DNA of 64,000 nt from Terrisporobacter glycolicus ATCC 14880 = DSM 1288 (GCF_036812735.1 NZ_CP117523.1:3906001-3970000), one strand, 5' to 3'; numbered from the stretch's first letter, positions 50,318 through 61,401 are shown. A program made the numbers and translations. The notes: generated from the letters alone by a model not told the origin.

Positions 50318-51838
50318 CTATTCTTCTATTTGATTTTTATTTTGGTCAATAGGTTTCATCGTTGGGAATAGTATTACATCTCTTATTGATGCAGAATTAG
50401 TAAGTAACATCATAACTCTGTCTATACCTATTCCTAGTCCACCTGTTGGAGGTAAACCTACTTCTAATGCATTTATGAAGTCTTCATCCATATCACAAGC
50501 TTCATCATCACCTAGTTCTTTCTTTCTCATTTGATCCATAAATCTTCCTTTTTGGTCAATTGGATCATTAAGTTCAGAAAATGCATTAGCTAACTCCCAT
50601 TTATTAGCAAAGGCTTCAAATCTATCCGTTTTTCTTGGGTCTTCAACATTTCTCTTAGCAAGAGGCGATACTTCAACTGGATGATGTGTTATAAATGTTG
50701 GTTGGATTAATTTATCTTCACCGAATTCTTCGAAGAATGCATTTATAACTTCTCCTCTTCTCATTCCAGGCATTATTTCTATACCTTTTTCTCTAGCTAT
50801 TTCTAAAGCTTCTTCATCTGTGTTTATTGTATCAAAATCAACACCAGTATATTCTTTAACGCATTCTATCATAGTCATTCTTCTCCAAGGTGGCTTGAAA
50901 TCTATTTCAGTTCCTTGGTAGTTTACAACTGTACTTCCTGTAGCTACTTCTGCCATATGAGATATAAGATTTTCAGTTATTCTCATCATATCCTCATAAT
51001 CAGCATATGCTTGATATAATTCCATAGCAGTATATTCTGGGTTATGCTTTATAGACATACCTTCATTTCTGAACATTCTACCCATTTCATATACTTTATC
51101 AAATCCACCTACTATAAGTCTTTTTAAGTATAATTCATTTGCTATTCTTAAGTACATTGGTATATCTAGTGTATTGTGATGTGTAACAAATGGTCTAGCA
51201 TTAGCTCCACCAGCAATAGTGTTTAGTATAGGTGTTTCAACTTCTAAGAATCCTCTTTCATCTAAGAATGATCTTAATGCTTTTAATGCTTTTGTTCTTG
51301 TTAAGAACGCATCTTTAACTTCTGGGTTAACTATTAAGTCAACATATCTTTGTCTATATCTTATATCTTGATCTTTTAATCCATGATATTTTTCTGGTAA
51401 TACTTGCAGTGATTTAGATAATAAAACTACAGAAGTCGCTTTTACTGATATTTCTTCTTTTTTAGTTTTAAATACTTCACCTTCTAAACCTATGATATCA
51501 CCTATATCGTAAGTTTTGAAAAGATCGTAATCTTCTTCACCTATTCTGTCTTTTCTTACATAACATTGTATTCTTCCATCTTGATCTTGAATGTCTATAA
51601 ATCCAGCTTTACCTTGAAGTCTTTTGCTCATTATACGTCCAGCTATTTTGACAACTTTTCCTTCCATTTCGTCAAAGTTATCTTTTATGTCTTTAGAATA
51701 GTTAGTTCTATCATATCTGCTTTGTTCAAATGGGTTTTTGCCCATTTCTTGTAACTTACTTAATTTTTCTCTTCTTACTTTCAGTACTTCTGTAAGGTCT
51801 TCTTGGTTATCAATCACATTTTGTTGATCTTTACTCAT
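50318..51838 (-). CDS. lysS: Lysyl-tRNA synthetase, class II
   Basis: Charges tRNA-Lys with lysine. The N-terminal OB-fold anticodon domain covers about 55-170. Class II motif 2 is the [23 protein letters not shown] region, and motif 3 is [18 protein letters not shown]. 506 residues is normal for bacterial LysRS-II. GGAGG precedes the ATG. It follows greA with a 41-base gap, an order (greA-lysS) common in Firmicutes. I see no T-box leader in the greA-lysS gap. Confidence 0.98.
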   Translation of the reverse strand: MSKDQQNVIDNQEDLTEVLKVRREKLSKLQEMGKNPFEQSRYDRTNYSKDIKDNFDEMEGKVVKIAGRIMSKRLQGKAGFIDIQDQDGRIQCYVRKDRIGEEDYDLFKTYDIGDIIGLEGEVFKTKKEEISVKATSVVLLSKSLQVLPEKYHGLKDQDIRYRQRYVDLIVNPEVKDAFLTRTKALKALRSFLDERGFLEVETPILNTIAGGANARPFVTHHNTLDIPMYLRIANELYLKRLIVGGFDKVYEMGRMFRNEGMSIKHNPEYTAMELYQAYADYEDMMRITENLISHMAEVATGSTVVNYQGTEIDFKPPWRRMTMIECVKEYTGVDFDTINTDEEALEIAREKGIEIMPGMRRGEVINAFFEEFGEDKLIQPTFITHHPVEVSPLAKRNVEDPRKTDRFEAFANKWELANAFSELNDPIDQKGRFMDQMRKKELGDDEACDMDEDFINALEVGLPPTGGLGIGIDRVMMLLTNSASIRDVILFPTMKPIDQNKNQIEE

Positions 51839-51879
51839 TTTTTTCCTCCAAGTTATGTTCTTATTAAATTTTAGTTAAA

Positions 51880-52356
51880 CTATCTTCTTATATCTAATAT
51901 TTTATATATTACAACACCATTTGGTACTTGAACTTCAACTTCATCACCTTTGTGTTTTCCTATAAACGCGCTACCTACTGGTGATTCATTTGATATTTTA
52001 CCATTGTATGGATCAGCTTCTGCAGAACCTACTATTGTATATTCTACTTCTTCTTCAAACTCAGTATCATATACTTTAACTGTTGATCCAATTGTTACTA
52101 TATTGCTGTCTATTTGACTCTCATCTATTATAACAGCCTTTCTTAAAATGTTTTCTAATTTTACGATTCTTTCTTCTACTTGAGCTTGCTCATTTTTAGC
52201 TTCATCGTATTCAGCATTTTCCGATAAATCTCCAAATGAAATAGCTACTTTTATTCTTTCTGCAACTTCTTTTCTCTTAACTGTTTTTAAGTACTCTACT
52301 TCTTCTTCTATTTTGTTGTAACCTTCTTGTGTAAGTATCTCTTGTTTTTCTACCAT
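51880..52356 (-). CDS. greA: Transcription elongation factor GreA
   Basis: Rescues backtracked RNA polymerase by inserting its coiled coil into the secondary channel and stimulating transcript cleavage. The N-terminal coiled coil has the acidic tip [17 protein letters not shown]; the C-terminal FKBP-like domain has [23 protein letters not shown]. 158 residues. Confidence 0.98.
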   Translation of the reverse strand: MVEKQEILTQEGYNKIEEEVEYLKTVKRKEVAERIKVAISFGDLSENAEYDEAKNEQAQVEERIVKLENILRKAVIIDESQIDSNIVTIGSTVKVYDTEFEEEVEYTIVGSAEADPYNGKISNESPVGSAFIGKHKGDEVEVQVPNGVVIYKILDIRR

Positions 52357-52453
52357 AACCCCTACAACTCCTTCTATATAATTTTAAAATATGCTTATTC
52401 AACATATTTTACATTTATTCCTATTGATTTATTATGCGCTATATTATAAGTCA

Positions 52454-53431
52454 CTATCTTATTTGTGTCAAGGAGTGTTCCATATACTCTTCTAACATAG
52501 CAATTACTTCTTTATAATCTGTTATTTTATTAATTTGATCTCTATATTTAGCGGAATTTTTTAAACCTTTTAAATACCAACCTATATGTTTTCTCATTTC
52601 TCTTACAGCAACAAACTCTCCATGTTCAGCTACTGCTAAGTTCATATGTTTTATTGCCGTAGTTATTTTTTCTTCTAGTGTTGGTTCCGGTAATATTTCT
52701 CCTGTTTCCATATAATGATTTATTCTTTTGAATATCCAAGGGTTTCCTTGCGCACCTCTACCAATCATTATAGCATCACATTTAGTTTTTTCTAACATAT
52801 TTACTGCATCTTCAACTTCAAATACATCTCCATTACCTATCACAGGTATGTTTATAGTTTGCTTTATTTGTGCAATTATATCCCAATCTGCCTTACCAGA
52901 ATAAAATTGTTCTCTTGTCCTACCGTGTATAGCTAAAGCACCTATTCCACACTCTTCTGCTATTTTAGCTATCTCAACAGCATTTACACTGTCGTCGTCC
53001 CAGCCTTTTCTTATTTTTAATGTAACTGGTTTTTTTGAGTTCTTAACTACTGAACTTAAAACTTCTGCTGCTAGTTTAGGATTTCTCATCAAAGCAGACC
53101 CATCACCATTTTTTATGACTTTTGGTGCCGGACACCCCATATTTATATCCAAAATTTCATTTGGATAATCATTCATTATAGCCGCTGCTCTTCCCATAAA
53201 TTCTGGTTCCGATCCAAATATTTGAACTGCTATAGGGTGTTCTTCATCTTCTATTTTTAACATTTTCTTAGTATTTTCATCATCATAGCAAAGAGCCTTA
53301 GCATTTATCATCTCCGTGTAAAGCATCCCACATCCTTTTTCTTTACAAATTAATCTAAAAGGTAAGTCTGTTACACCTGCCATAGGAGATAAAAAAACTT
53401 TATTATTTAATTGGACATTGCCTATTTTCAT
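52454..53431 (-). CDS. dusB: tRNA-dihydrouridine synthase (DusB family)
   Basis: FMN-dependent enzyme reducing uridines in the tRNA D-loop. The TIM barrel begins LSPMAGVTDLPFRLICKEKG. LDINMGCPAPKVIKNGDGSAL contains the catalytic cysteine region, HGRTREQFYSGKADWD the substrate loop, and MIGRGAQGNPWIF the FMN phosphate site. 325 residues. It lies upstream of greA with a 97-base gap. DusB is the usual form in Firmicutes. Confidence 0.95.
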   Translation of the reverse strand: MKIGNVQLNNKVFLSPMAGVTDLPFRLICKEKGCGMLYTEMINAKALCYDDENTKKMLKIEDEEHPIAVQIFGSEPEFMGRAAAIMNDYPNEILDINMGCPAPKVIKNGDGSALMRNPKLAAEVLSSVVKNSKKPVTLKIRKGWDDDSVNAVEIAKIAEECGIGALAIHGRTREQFYSGKADWDIIAQIKQTINIPVIGNGDVFEVEDAVNMLEKTKCDAIMIGRGAQGNPWIFKRINHYMETGEILPEPTLEEKITTAIKHMNLAVAEHGEFVAVREMRKHIGWYLKGLKNSAKYRDQINKITDYKEVIAMLEEYMEHSLTQIR

Positions 53432-53566
53432 CTTCTGTCTCCTTTTAATTGTGAATTATTTATAATGATTAACATTTTTCCAAATTTTAATTAACTACTC
53501 TAAATATATTATTACAAATTCTGAAAATATACTATTATTATTTTGTATTGTATTATTTTTACATAT

Positions 53567-53596
53567 TAAAAAGGAATTGGATTACACCAATTCCTA
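53567..53596 (-). terminator. Rho-independent terminator after coaX
   Basis: A perfect 9-bp stem (AGGAATTGG with CCAATTCCT) with a six-base loop, followed by TTTTTAAT on the minus strand. Confidence 0.9.
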
Positions 53597-53604
53597 CGTA
53601 ACTT

Positions 53605-54372
53605 CTATTTGTTTTTTTCGTGTATTAATCTTAATCCCTCTAAGGTTAAGAATCTATCTACATAATCTATGCTATCAGTTTCTGAATGAATAAGGGAAGA
53701 TAATCCTCCTGTAGCTATGACTTTTATATTTTCACTACGTAATTCCTTTTTCATCATTGATATTATTTTTTCTACCTGTCCAACGTATCCATATATTATT
53801 CCTGATTGCATTGCTTCCACTGTGGTTTTACAAATAGTCTTACCTGGTTTAAGAAGCTCAACTCTAGGAAGTTTTGCTGCACCATTAAATAATGCTTCAC
53901 TTGATATCTTAAGACCTGGACATATTGTTCCACCTAGGTACTCTGCTTTTTCAGATATTGCACAGAACGTTGTAGCCGTTCCAAAGTCTACTATTATAAG
54001 CGGACTTCCGTATTTTTCTATTGCTGCCACAGCATTTACTATTCTATCTGCTCCTACTTGTTTAGGATTATCATATTTTATATTTAGTCCTGTTTTTATT
54101 CCAGGACCTACTATCATAGGCTTTTTCTCGCAATACTTTATACAAAAGTTTTCTAAAGCATGCATTACATTGGGAACAACTGAAGATATTATTACATCAT
54201 CAATTGATTTTAAGTCTATTTTATCATAAGTTAATAAATTACTTATTAACATTCCATATTCATCAGATGTTTTGTGTATATCTGTGCAAATCCTCCAGTC
54301 TTTTACTAAAGCCTTTCCCTCATATACACCTATAACCATATTTGTATTTCCTATATCAAATACTAATAGCAT
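53605..54372 (-). CDS. coaX: Type III pantothenate kinase
   Basis: First step of CoA synthesis: phosphorylates pantothenate, insensitive to CoA feedback in this class. The ASKHA-fold phosphate loop is [16 protein letters not shown] at the N-terminus. [14 protein letters not shown] and [14 protein letters not shown] hold the conserved aspartates. 255 residues. It begins 17 bases after the ECF transporter gene, suggesting that uptake and phosphorylation of pantothenate are coupled. Confidence 0.97.
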   Translation of the reverse strand: MLLVFDIGNTNMVIGVYEGKALVKDWRICTDIHKTSDEYGMLISNLLTYDKIDLKSIDDVIISSVVPNVMHALENFCIKYCEKKPMIVGPGIKTGLNIKYDNPKQVGADRIVNAVAAIEKYGSPLIIVDFGTATTFCAISEKAEYLGGTICPGLKISSEALFNGAAKLPRVELLKPGKTICKTTVEAMQSGIIYGYVGQVEKIISMMKKELRSENIKVIATGGLSSLIHSETDSIDYVDRFLTLEGLRLIHEKNK

Positions 54373-54389
54373 ATGTTTAAACCTTCCTT

Positions 54390-54992
54390 CTATTTTTTGC
54401 CTTTTCTTATTAGTGCCACTGAAACTGCAGATACTATTAATCCTGCGATTAAAGCTTCTGGTACTCCACTTGTTAAAACAACGCCAAATAATAATTTAGA
54501 CGCGCTTGATCCTTGTTGTTCCATAAGTGCTAGGTATTTATCTGCATATAGTATATAAATCATACCTAAAACGCCAGCTGTATTAGCAAGAGATCCAATT
54601 ATACCTGCTACAAATCCTGAAGCATATACTTTTTTACTTACTTTGTATACACCTTGGTACACATAATAAGCTACTATTCCTATTAGTATTCTAGGAAGTA
54701 CAGATACTAGCGGATTTATAAATAACGGCGACAATAGCACTGGTTGTGTTATGGCGTTCCATAAGCTTGTTAATCCAAAAATCAATCCTATTGTTGCACC
54801 TACTACTGGACCTTCTATAATCGCTCCTATAATAACTGGTATATGCATTATCGTTGCTTTTATAGGTCCTATAGGTATATAACCTATAAATGGTAACATT
54901 GACATCATAATAGAAATTGCAGATAAAACTCCTATTATAGTCATTCTCCTTACATTCAGCCTTCTTTGTGCTGACGCTCGTGTGTTAATCAT
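54390..54992 (-). CDS. ECF transporter S component, putative pantothenate type
   Basis: Substrate-binding membrane subunit of an energy-coupling-factor vitamin transporter, which would use a shared EcfAA'T module encoded elsewhere. About six membrane helices span 200 residues. The N-terminal cytoplasmic [19 protein letters not shown] region is the typical S-component start. The substrate is inferred only from the adjacent pantothenate kinase gene. The start follows GGGGGTG. A strong promoter and a 130-nt leader with unusual complementarity precede it. Confidence 0.85.
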   Translation of the reverse strand: MINTRASAQRRLNVRRMTIIGVLSAISIMMSMLPFIGYIPIGPIKATIMHIPVIIGAIIEGPVVGATIGLIFGLTSLWNAITQPVLLSPLFINPLVSVLPRILIGIVAYYVYQGVYKVSKKVYASGFVAGIIGSLANTAGVLGMIYILYADKYLALMEQQGSSASKLLFGVVLTSGVPEALIAGLIVSAVSVALIRKGKK

Positions 54993-55123
54993 AATAAAAA
55001 TACACCCCCGTTCCAGCTCTTAAAAGATGCCGGACTATTTTAGTTTTATTTAGTTTTGACTTTTGCGACTCTTAAATGTCAACTAAGTCAGACTCTTCGT
55101 TAAGAAGATGTCAGCTATATAAC
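54993..55123 (-). promoter_or_regulatory. Structured 5' leader of the ECF-coaX operon, class not recognised
   Basis: The predicted start near 55123 leaves about 130 nt before the AUG. A TCTTC-TTAAC-GAAGA hairpin exposes TCTTAA in its loop side (55105-55100). Its complement TTAAGA occurs twice downstream: at 55075-55070 and at 55023-55018, the second just before the GGGGGUG ribosome-binding site. Mutually exclusive pairings are therefore possible. I could not match it to FMN, TPP, folate, preQ1 or cobalamin riboswitches. Confidence 0.45.
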
Positions 55124-55129
55124 AAGACA

Positions 55130-55158
55130 ATTTTAACAGTGACTTTTTGCATTGTCAA
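55130..55158 (-). promoter_or_regulatory. Sigma-A promoter of the ECF-coaX operon
   Basis: TTGACA (55158-55153), 17 bp, TAAAAT (55135-55130). Confidence 0.8.
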
Positions 55159-55204
55159 CAATATTATATAAACATATATAGTTCAACTTTTTTATATGAT
55201 ATTA

Positions 55205-56173
55205 TTATTTGTCATTTTCTAATTCATTATAAGAGATAATATTTTTTATGTTTTTAGCATTTTTTACGGCATTTATAATACTTTTTTCTACTACCTCAGC
55301 TGCTAAACATCCTAGTAAAGTAATATCTGAATCAACTTCTATTTTTCCCGTTGACATAGTAAATATTGTATCTCCGTCATGAGGTGTATGTATAGGAAAT
55401 ATAGCTTTTGCATATCCATCATGAGCCATTTGAGATATTTTTTTACATTGAGCTTTTGTTAATTTTGCATTAGTTGCAACTATACCTATAGTTGTATTGT
55501 CTATTTTGAATCCACCCTTCATAAGCCCTGACTTCATTATTTCATATGTATTTAATAATTTTGTTTTGTCTTCATTTAGCACTCCAGCTATTACTTTACC
55601 ATCTTCATATATATCTCCAAAAGCATTAACAGCTATTAATGCAGATACTACTACTCCATTATCAAGTTTAATTGAGTAACTTCCTATTCCCCCTTTCGTT
55701 ACATAGTCCAACCCTTTTATTTTTCCTACAGTTGCTCCACATCCTGCCCCATAGTTACCTTGCTTTAATTCAGTTTCACTGGCATTTAAACAAGCCTTGT
55801 ATCCCATTTCTTTATCTGGTCTTACTTTATAACTTCCTACTCCTAGGTCAAATAATACAGCTCCTGTTACAATAGGTACTTTACAAACCCCAACATCAAA
55901 ACCTATATTTTTTTCTTCTAGATATTTACTTACACCACATGTAGACTCCAATCCAAAAGCCGATCCTCCAGATAATACTACTGCATGTACTTTTTGAACT
56001 GAATTTATAGGATCTAGTAAATCTGTTTCTCTTGTTCCCGGAGCAGATCCTCTGACATCTACTCCACAAGTTGCACCTTCTTGGCATATTACAACAGTGC
56101 AACCAGTTAAAGAATCTGTATCTTCTACTTGACCAACCTTCAATCCTTTTACATCCAAAATATTATTATACAT
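55205..56173 (-). CDS. P1 (DmpA/BapA-like) family peptidase
   Basis: N-terminal-nucleophile aminopeptidase-like family, members of which self-cleave into two chains. QGNYGAGCGATVGK and VHAVVLSGGSAFGLESTCGV are family signatures. The likely processing site is before the Thr pair in DNTTIGIVATNAKLTKAQC. 322 residues. Its first eight bases overlap the end of birA, so it is in a birA-led operon. The natural substrate is unknown. Confidence 0.88.
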   Translation of the reverse strand: MYNNILDVKGLKVGQVEDTDSLTGCTVVICQEGATCGVDVRGSAPGTRETDLLDPINSVQKVHAVVLSGGSAFGLESTCGVSKYLEEKNIGFDVGVCKVPIVTGAVLFDLGVGSYKVRPDKEMGYKACLNASETELKQGNYGAGCGATVGKIKGLDYVTKGGIGSYSIKLDNGVVVSALIAVNAFGDIYEDGKVIAGVLNEDKTKLLNTYEIMKSGLMKGGFKIDNTTIGIVATNAKLTKAQCKKISQMAHDGYAKAIFPIHTPHDGDTIFTMSTGKIEVDSDITLLGCLAAEVVEKSIINAVKNAKNIKNIISYNELENDK

Positions 56174-57143
56174 ATCCTTTAACCCCTCTTATTGAAACTT
56201 CTCCAGATAAAATTTCTTGTATGTTATCCTTATCATCCATTACTATTAAATTTCCGTTATCACTAATATCAATGCATTTTACTAATTCTTTTTCATCATC
56301 TTTAATTATATATACATCTTTATTTAGTATTGCTGAGTATTCTTTGCAAATTTTTAAAATTTCTTCTTTGTAATCATTTTTTATATAATCATTATATAGA
56401 TTTTCAAATTCATAAAGTACTTGTGATACTATTTCTACTCTTGATAAATGATAGTTTTCTTTATACAACGATGTTGCTTTTTCTTCTAACTCTTTGTCAA
56501 AGTCTAAACTCTTCACATTCATACCTATGCCAACTACAACATAATTAATTCTTTCAATTTCAGCAGATAACTCAGTTAATATGCCACTTACCTTTTTGTT
56601 ATTTATAATAATATCATTTGGCCATTTAATATTTGCAGGCACTTGTAAATTATTTAATGCTTTTACTATAGCTGCTCCTGCTATTAAAGTTATAAAAGGA
56701 GCTTTATATGGTATAATCTCTGGTTTAAGTATTATACTCATCCATATACCTTCTTTAGATTTTGATTGCCAATTCCTCCCCAATCTTCCTTTGCCTTTTG
56801 TTTGCTCTTCACTTATGACTACAGTGCCATCTTGAACATCATTACCTATTTTCTTTAAATAATCATTGGTTGAGTCTACACTCTCAAGATGAATTATATT
56901 TTTTCCTATAAACTCTGTTTTTAAATTATGATAAATATTTTGTGGGTTTAATAAATCTTTTGGTGACCCAATTAATCTGTAACCTTTTTTATTAACAGAT
57001 TCTATATTGTAACCTTCTTCTCGTAAAATATTAATATGTTTCCATATGGCAGTTCTAGATATACCTAACTTTTTTGATAATTCTTCTCCCGATACAAAAT
57101 CTGATCCACTGCCTAAAATAACTTCTATTATTTTATCTCTCAT
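56166..57143 (-). CDS. birA: Bifunctional biotin--protein ligase / biotin operon repressor
   Basis: Attaches biotin to carboxylase carrier domains and, in HTH-bearing forms, represses biotin genes. An N-terminal winged helix (SGEELSKKLGISRTAIWKHI, about 18-37) precedes the ligase domain. GKGRLGRNWQSKSKEGIWMS holds the biotinyl-AMP loop, and KWPNDIIINNKKVSGIL the catalytic lysine. 325 residues. Confidence 0.97.
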   Translation of the reverse strand: MRDKIIEVILGSGSDFVSGEELSKKLGISRTAIWKHINILREEGYNIESVNKKGYRLIGSPKDLLNPQNIYHNLKTEFIGKNIIHLESVDSTNDYLKKIGNDVQDGTVVISEEQTKGKGRLGRNWQSKSKEGIWMSIILKPEIIPYKAPFITLIAGAAIVKALNNLQVPANIKWPNDIIINNKKVSGILTELSAEIERINYVVVGIGMNVKSLDFDKELEEKATSLYKENYHLSRVEIVSQVLYEFENLYNDYIKNDYKEEILKICKEYSAILNKDVYIIKDDEKELVKCIDISDNGNLIVMDDKDNIQEILSGEVSIRGVKGYV

Positions 57144-57207
57144 ACTTCACCTCTATTATTTCGACTTTTTTATAAAATTAATTATACACTAATTATATTA
57201 TATATAA

Positions 57208-57242
57208 ATAAAAACAGGGCTTTAATGCAAGCCCTGTTTTTA
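57208..57242 (-). terminator. Rho-independent terminator after ftsH
   Basis: A perfect 12-bp stem (AAAACAGGGCTT with its complement, six-base loop) followed by TTTATT on the minus strand. Confidence 0.88.
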
Positions 57243-57248
57243 TTTAAA

Positions 57249-59222
57249 TTATTTATTATCATCTTCTGGCAATTTAAACTCTTCTAGTTTTGGTTTGTGT
57301 AAATCAACCTTTTCTTCTTCATTAGATTCTTCTTGTATATCTTCATCATCAATAATAACTTTTGATTGTTCCCTTTTTGCAAATACATCTTTTTCATCTA
57401 ATGATAGCTCTTCATTAAATGCTTGAATAAATTGCTCTGAGTCTAAAGTTTCATATAGTAATAATCCTTTTGCAACATAGTGTAATTTGTCCATATTTTC
57501 ATTTAATATTTTTTTACATTCTGCGTAAGAATTTTCAACTATCGTTCTAACTTCTTTATCTATCTCAAAAGCTATTTCTTCTGAGTAATTTTTCTTAGTA
57601 GTTATACTGTTTCCTAAGAATACTTCATCATCACTGTCTCCGTATACCATAGGTCCCATTTTTTCACTCATACCATATTTAGTTACCATAGCTCTTGCTA
57701 TTGCTGTAACTCTTTCTAAGTCATTAGATGCTCCTGTTGAAATATCTTCCATGATTAATTCTTCTGCAACCCTACCGCCAAGAGCCATTACTATAGTTTC
57801 TAACATTTCATTCTTAGTACCATACATTTGGTCTTCTTGTGGAAGAGGTTCAGTAAATCCACCAGCTCTACCCCTTGGTATTATAGTTACTTGGTGAACT
57901 GGACTTACATTTGGAAGTATATGCATACAAATAGCATGACCTGCCTCATGATAAGCCGTAAGCTTTCTATCTTTTTCACTGATAACTCTAGATTTTTTAG
58001 CTACACCAACCATAACTTTTGTTATAGCTTCTTCTATAGTTTCCATATGAATTTCTTTTTCTCTTTTTCTAGCTGTTAATATAGCAGCCTCATTCATTAT
58101 GTTTTCAATATCTGCTGGCGTAAACCCTGGAGTTCTCTTCGCTAACACTTCTTTATTTACATCATGTGCTAAAGGTTTGTTTTTTGAATGAACTTCAAAT
58201 ATAGCTTCCCTACCTCTAACATCTGGTACTCCAACGACTACCTCTCTGTCAAATCTACCTGGTCTAAGTAATGCAGGATCTAGAATATCTGGTCTATTTG
58301 TAGCAGCCATAATTATTATTCCTTGATTGACTCCGAAACCATCCATCTCTACTAGAAGCTGGTTTAGAGTTTGTTCTCTTTCATCATGTCCTCCACCAAG
58401 TCCAGCACCTCTTTTTCTACCAACAGCATCTATTTCGTCTATAAAAATTATTGCAGGTGCACTTTTCTTCGCTTGCTCAAATAAGTCTCTTACTCTTGAT
58501 GCTCCAACACCTACGAACATTTCAACGAAGTCAGAACCACTTATGCTGAAAAATGGTACTCCAGCCTCTCCTGCAACGGCTCTTGATAAATATGTTTTTC
58601 CTGTCCCTGGAGGACCAACCATTAGTATACCTTTTGGAATTCTAGCACCTAAATTAATATACCTCTTGGGGTTCTTCAGGAAATCAACAACTTCCTGCAG
58701 ATCTTCTTTTTCCTCAGACAGTCCCGCCACATCCTTGAATGTAACTCTTGTTTTTTCGTCATCTTTATGAACTCTTGCTTTGGATTTTCCAAAGCTCATA
58801 ACCTTTCCGCCTCCACCTTGAGACTGGTTCATAAAGACAAACCATATTATAATCATAAATCCAATTAGAAGAACAGTTGGTAGCATACTTACAAACCAAG
58901 GTGTTTGTGGTTGTGCTTCTCCATCAAATACTAATTTATTTTCCACTGCTTGATTTAATATCTCATCAGATAGTTTATCTCCTAATATTTCATTTGGTAT
59001 ATATGATGTGAACTTCTTGTTTGAATCTTTTATTACTCCTTCAACAGAAGTTCCATCGACAAAGTGTATTCTCGATATATTTTCTTCAGTTAGATTTTTA
59101 TAAACTTCAGAAAACTTTAACTCTTCAACTTTAGTTGTCTTAGTCCCTGAGAATTGGACTATGCCTATTATTATCATAAACAGTAACAGATAAAAACCTG
59201 CTCCTTTTAAAAATTTGTTCAA
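57249..59222 (-). CDS. ftsH: ATP-dependent zinc metalloprotease FtsH
   Basis: Membrane-anchored AAA+ protease for membrane and regulatory proteins. Two membrane helices (about 5-24 and 110-130) flank an extracytoplasmic domain. Walker A GPPGTGKT is at 203-210, with Walker [12 protein letters not shown] and the SRH downstream. The zinc motif HEAGH is at 425-429. I chose the TTG at 59222 because AAAGGAGG lies seven bases upstream; the ATG at 59240 lies before that site and has none. 657 residues. The C-terminal tail is long and acidic. It follows tilS by 32 bases, without the hpt gene that often sits between them. Confidence 0.97.
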   Translation of the reverse strand: MNKFLKGAGFYLLLFMIIIGIVQFSGTKTTKVEELKFSEVYKNLTEENISRIHFVDGTSVEGVIKDSNKKFTSYIPNEILGDKLSDEILNQAVENKLVFDGEAQPQTPWFVSMLPTVLLIGFMIIIWFVFMNQSQGGGGKVMSFGKSKARVHKDDEKTRVTFKDVAGLSEEKEDLQEVVDFLKNPKRYINLGARIPKGILMVGPPGTGKTYLSRAVAGEAGVPFFSISGSDFVEMFVGVGASRVRDLFEQAKKSAPAIIFIDEIDAVGRKRGAGLGGGHDEREQTLNQLLVEMDGFGVNQGIIIMAATNRPDILDPALLRPGRFDREVVVGVPDVRGREAIFEVHSKNKPLAHDVNKEVLAKRTPGFTPADIENIMNEAAILTARKREKEIHMETIEEAITKVMVGVAKKSRVISEKDRKLTAYHEAGHAICMHILPNVSPVHQVTIIPRGRAGGFTEPLPQEDQMYGTKNEMLETIVMALGGRVAEELIMEDISTGASNDLERVTAIARAMVTKYGMSEKMGPMVYGDSDDEVFLGNSITTKKNYSEEIAFEIDKEVRTIVENSYAECKKILNENMDKLHYVAKGLLLYETLDSEQFIQAFNEELSLDEKDVFAKREQSKVIIDDEDIQEESNEEEKVDLHKPKLEEFKLPEDDNK

Positions 59223-59254
59223 AAGAAGCCCTCCTTTCATAAGTTGTTTTAATT

Positions 59255-60640
59255 CTAAATTTTCTTAAAGCAAATCTTTAAGACTTCTTTTGTGGTTTCA
59301 TCAACCTTATATGCTTCACTATTTCTAAAATTTCCAACACATAAAATTCCATTGTCATCTTGCAACACTGGAACTTTACCTCTTTCTTCTTTTGGAATTT
59401 TTAAATCTATGAATAATTCTTTCAATTTTTTGCTTCCCATAGAAAGTTTTATTTTATCCCCTGACTTTCTACTTCTTACAACTATCCCCCCTTTAATTTT
59501 ATTACAATCAAACCATTTTAATGATTTATCTCTTTTCAAAGCCTTATACCTATTTATAGGCATCGTTTCAGTTTCAATAATGATATTAGCTTCATTTATT
59601 TTGACAAACCCATTTTTAGGTACTTTATAAGAGAATTCTATTTCTTCAAATATAATTTCTTTTGTTGTAAATACCAGTTTATTCTTTTGTCTATAAACAA
59701 ATAATCCTCTTGGAAGAACTATTTTTTTATCAATCTTATTTTCACATTCTAAGCCTAGAACTTCCTCAATATGCTTTTGGTCTATAAAATTTGTATCTCC
59801 TAAAACATATTTTATTCCTAATCTAATAATTCTACTTTTTAATGACTTATGTAAATTTATATATTTATCTAACTTAATTTCTAAATTGTATCCATTTATA
59901 AAAGCTAATTGTTTAAATTTCTTAAAAGCTTCTTCTTCTATATAATCATTATCAATTCTTAAGCTATTACTCATTCTTACTATGGATTCTATTATATTAG
60001 AATTAAAATTATCCTTCATATATGGTATAAGGTCTAATCTAATTTTATTCCTTGTATATATGTTTTCTAAGTTTGTAGCATCTATTCTTGGATTTAATTT
60101 ATATTCTTCACAGTAAGCTTCTATTTCAGATCTTTCAATTTCTAAAATAGGCCTAATTATCGCATCATCTCTTATATAATCTATACCTTTTAATCCTTGT
60201 AAACCTGTGCCTCTCATCATACGCATTAAGACGGTTTCAGCTTGATCATTCATATTATGAGCTATAGCTATTTTATTTGCATTTAACTTTTCTTTTATTT
60301 CAAAGAACATTTCATATCTTAATTTTCTTGCTCCTTCTTCTAAGGACAACTTATTTTCCTTACAATATTGTGGCACATTCATAGATTTAACAAAAAAAGT
60401 TATTCCTAAACTTTCACACAATTGAGAAACATATAAAGCATCCTTCTGAGCTTCCATTCCTCTAATCTGATGATTCAGATGTGCTGCATAAACTTCTATA
60501 TCTATAACATCTCTCAATCTATTCAATATATGTAATAGACAAACTGAATCGGGACCTCCAGAAAGTCCTAACACAATTTTGTCTCCATCTTCGATTAAGT
60601 TGTATTTTTTTATCGTACTTAGCGTTTTCTCAAATATCAT
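59255..60640 (-). CDS. tilS: tRNA(Ile)-lysidine synthase
   Basis: Converts C34 of the CAU anticodon of tRNA-Ile2 to lysidine so that it reads AUA. The N-type ATP-pyrophosphatase loop is SGGPDS at 27-32. IAHNMNDQAETVLMRMMRGTG and IRPILEIERSEIEAYC follow. The C-terminal substrate domain (about 370-461) includes VRSRKSGDKIKL. 461 residues. The target may be the CAT tRNA at 33345 or a gene outside the window. Confidence 0.96.
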   Translation of the reverse strand: MIFEKTLSTIKKYNLIEDGDKIVLGLSGGPDSVCLLHILNRLRDVIDIEVYAAHLNHQIRGMEAQKDALYVSQLCESLGITFFVKSMNVPQYCKENKLSLEEGARKLRYEMFFEIKEKLNANKIAIAHNMNDQAETVLMRMMRGTGLQGLKGIDYIRDDAIIRPILEIERSEIEAYCEEYKLNPRIDATNLENIYTRNKIRLDLIPYMKDNFNSNIIESIVRMSNSLRIDNDYIEEEAFKKFKQLAFINGYNLEIKLDKYINLHKSLKSRIIRLGIKYVLGDTNFIDQKHIEEVLGLECENKIDKKIVLPRGLFVYRQKNKLVFTTKEIIFEEIEFSYKVPKNGFVKINEANIIIETETMPINRYKALKRDKSLKWFDCNKIKGGIVVRSRKSGDKIKLSMGSKKLKELFIDLKIPKEERGKVPVLQDDNGILCVGNFRNSEAYKVDETTKEVLKICFKKI

Positions 60641-60837
60641 ATTTTATACCTCTATTACAATTAATTTTATCAATAATTAACTTAATTGTCTTACTTATTT
60701 GCATCAATTTTTTAATTAATGAAATTCTTAACTACTAGTACTATTTTCTATAAAAAAACTTCAAATCCTTGTTTATATTTATCCTATTTTTTAAGAATAT
60801 TTTTTAAACACTATAGTTATAATGATAACAAATAAAT

Positions 60838-60868
60838 GAAACAAAAGGTAGTATTTTAACTACCTTTA
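60838..60868 (-). terminator. Terminator after the DUF1934-like gene
   Basis: An 8-9 bp stem (AAAGGTAG with CTACCTTT) followed by TTGTTT on the minus strand, about 40 bases past the stop. Confidence 0.65.
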
Positions 60869-60906
60869 ATTTTATTCCATTAAAAATATTTATTTTTTAA
60901 CCTTAT

Positions 60907-61311
60907 TTATTGATAAATATTTATTTTTATTTTATTACGACCCTTGAACATATCTATTATTTCTATATTATAATCTATATCAATGATAATATTTTCTTGT
61001 TTTTTAACATTTAAATTCGTAGTTTTTGTTTGTACAACAAACATACCCTGTTGTGTTGCATAATTAGAGTTAATTGTTTGATCTTTTTTAAAAAGCATAG
61101 TTGAATTTATTTCCCCAAATCTTTTTATTGTTACCTTATCACTTTCAATTTTAATAGATGTTGTCGTTTCTTTGCCATCTTCTTTTTCCTTGTAAACTAC
61201 ATAGGTATTATCTTTTTTTTCATATAAAGTACCTGTAGCCTTTACTTTTATGTCATTTCTTTCTCCATATTCATTATATTGAATCGTATGGATATTAATT
61301 TTAACTTCCAA
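60907..61311 (-). CDS. DUF1934 (YwiB-like) beta-barrel protein
   Basis: 134-residue protein with alternating short beta strands, no membrane segment and no catalytic motif. VVYKEKEDGKETTTSIKI and MFVVQTKTTNLNV resemble the lipocalin-like YwiB family. The TTG at 61311 follows AGGAGG at seven bases, so I prefer it to the ATG at 61353, which has no such site. It is a single gene between tilS and a SleB-like hydrolase. Function unknown. Confidence 0.75.
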   Translation of the reverse strand: MEVKINIHTIQYNEYGERNDIKVKATGTLYEKKDNTYVVYKEKEDGKETTTSIKIESDKVTIKRFGEINSTMLFKKDQTINSNYATQQGMFVVQTKTTNLNVKKQENIIIDIDYNIEIIDMFKGRNKIKINIYQ

Positions 61312-61401
61312 TACATTGCCTCCTTCTAAATATGGCTTTTTTAAGTAAAGCATTTCGTTTTATATTTTACTATCTAAATGATAATTATAATTTATTTCAC
61401 A

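Noticed and set aside
51839-51879. T-box leader for lysS
   Set aside because: The gap is only 41 bases and lacks the T-box sequence.
59223-59254. A lost hpt gene between tilS and ftsH
   Set aside because: hpt often sits there in Firmicutes, but only 32 bases separate the genes and no remnant is visible; hpt may simply be elsewhere.
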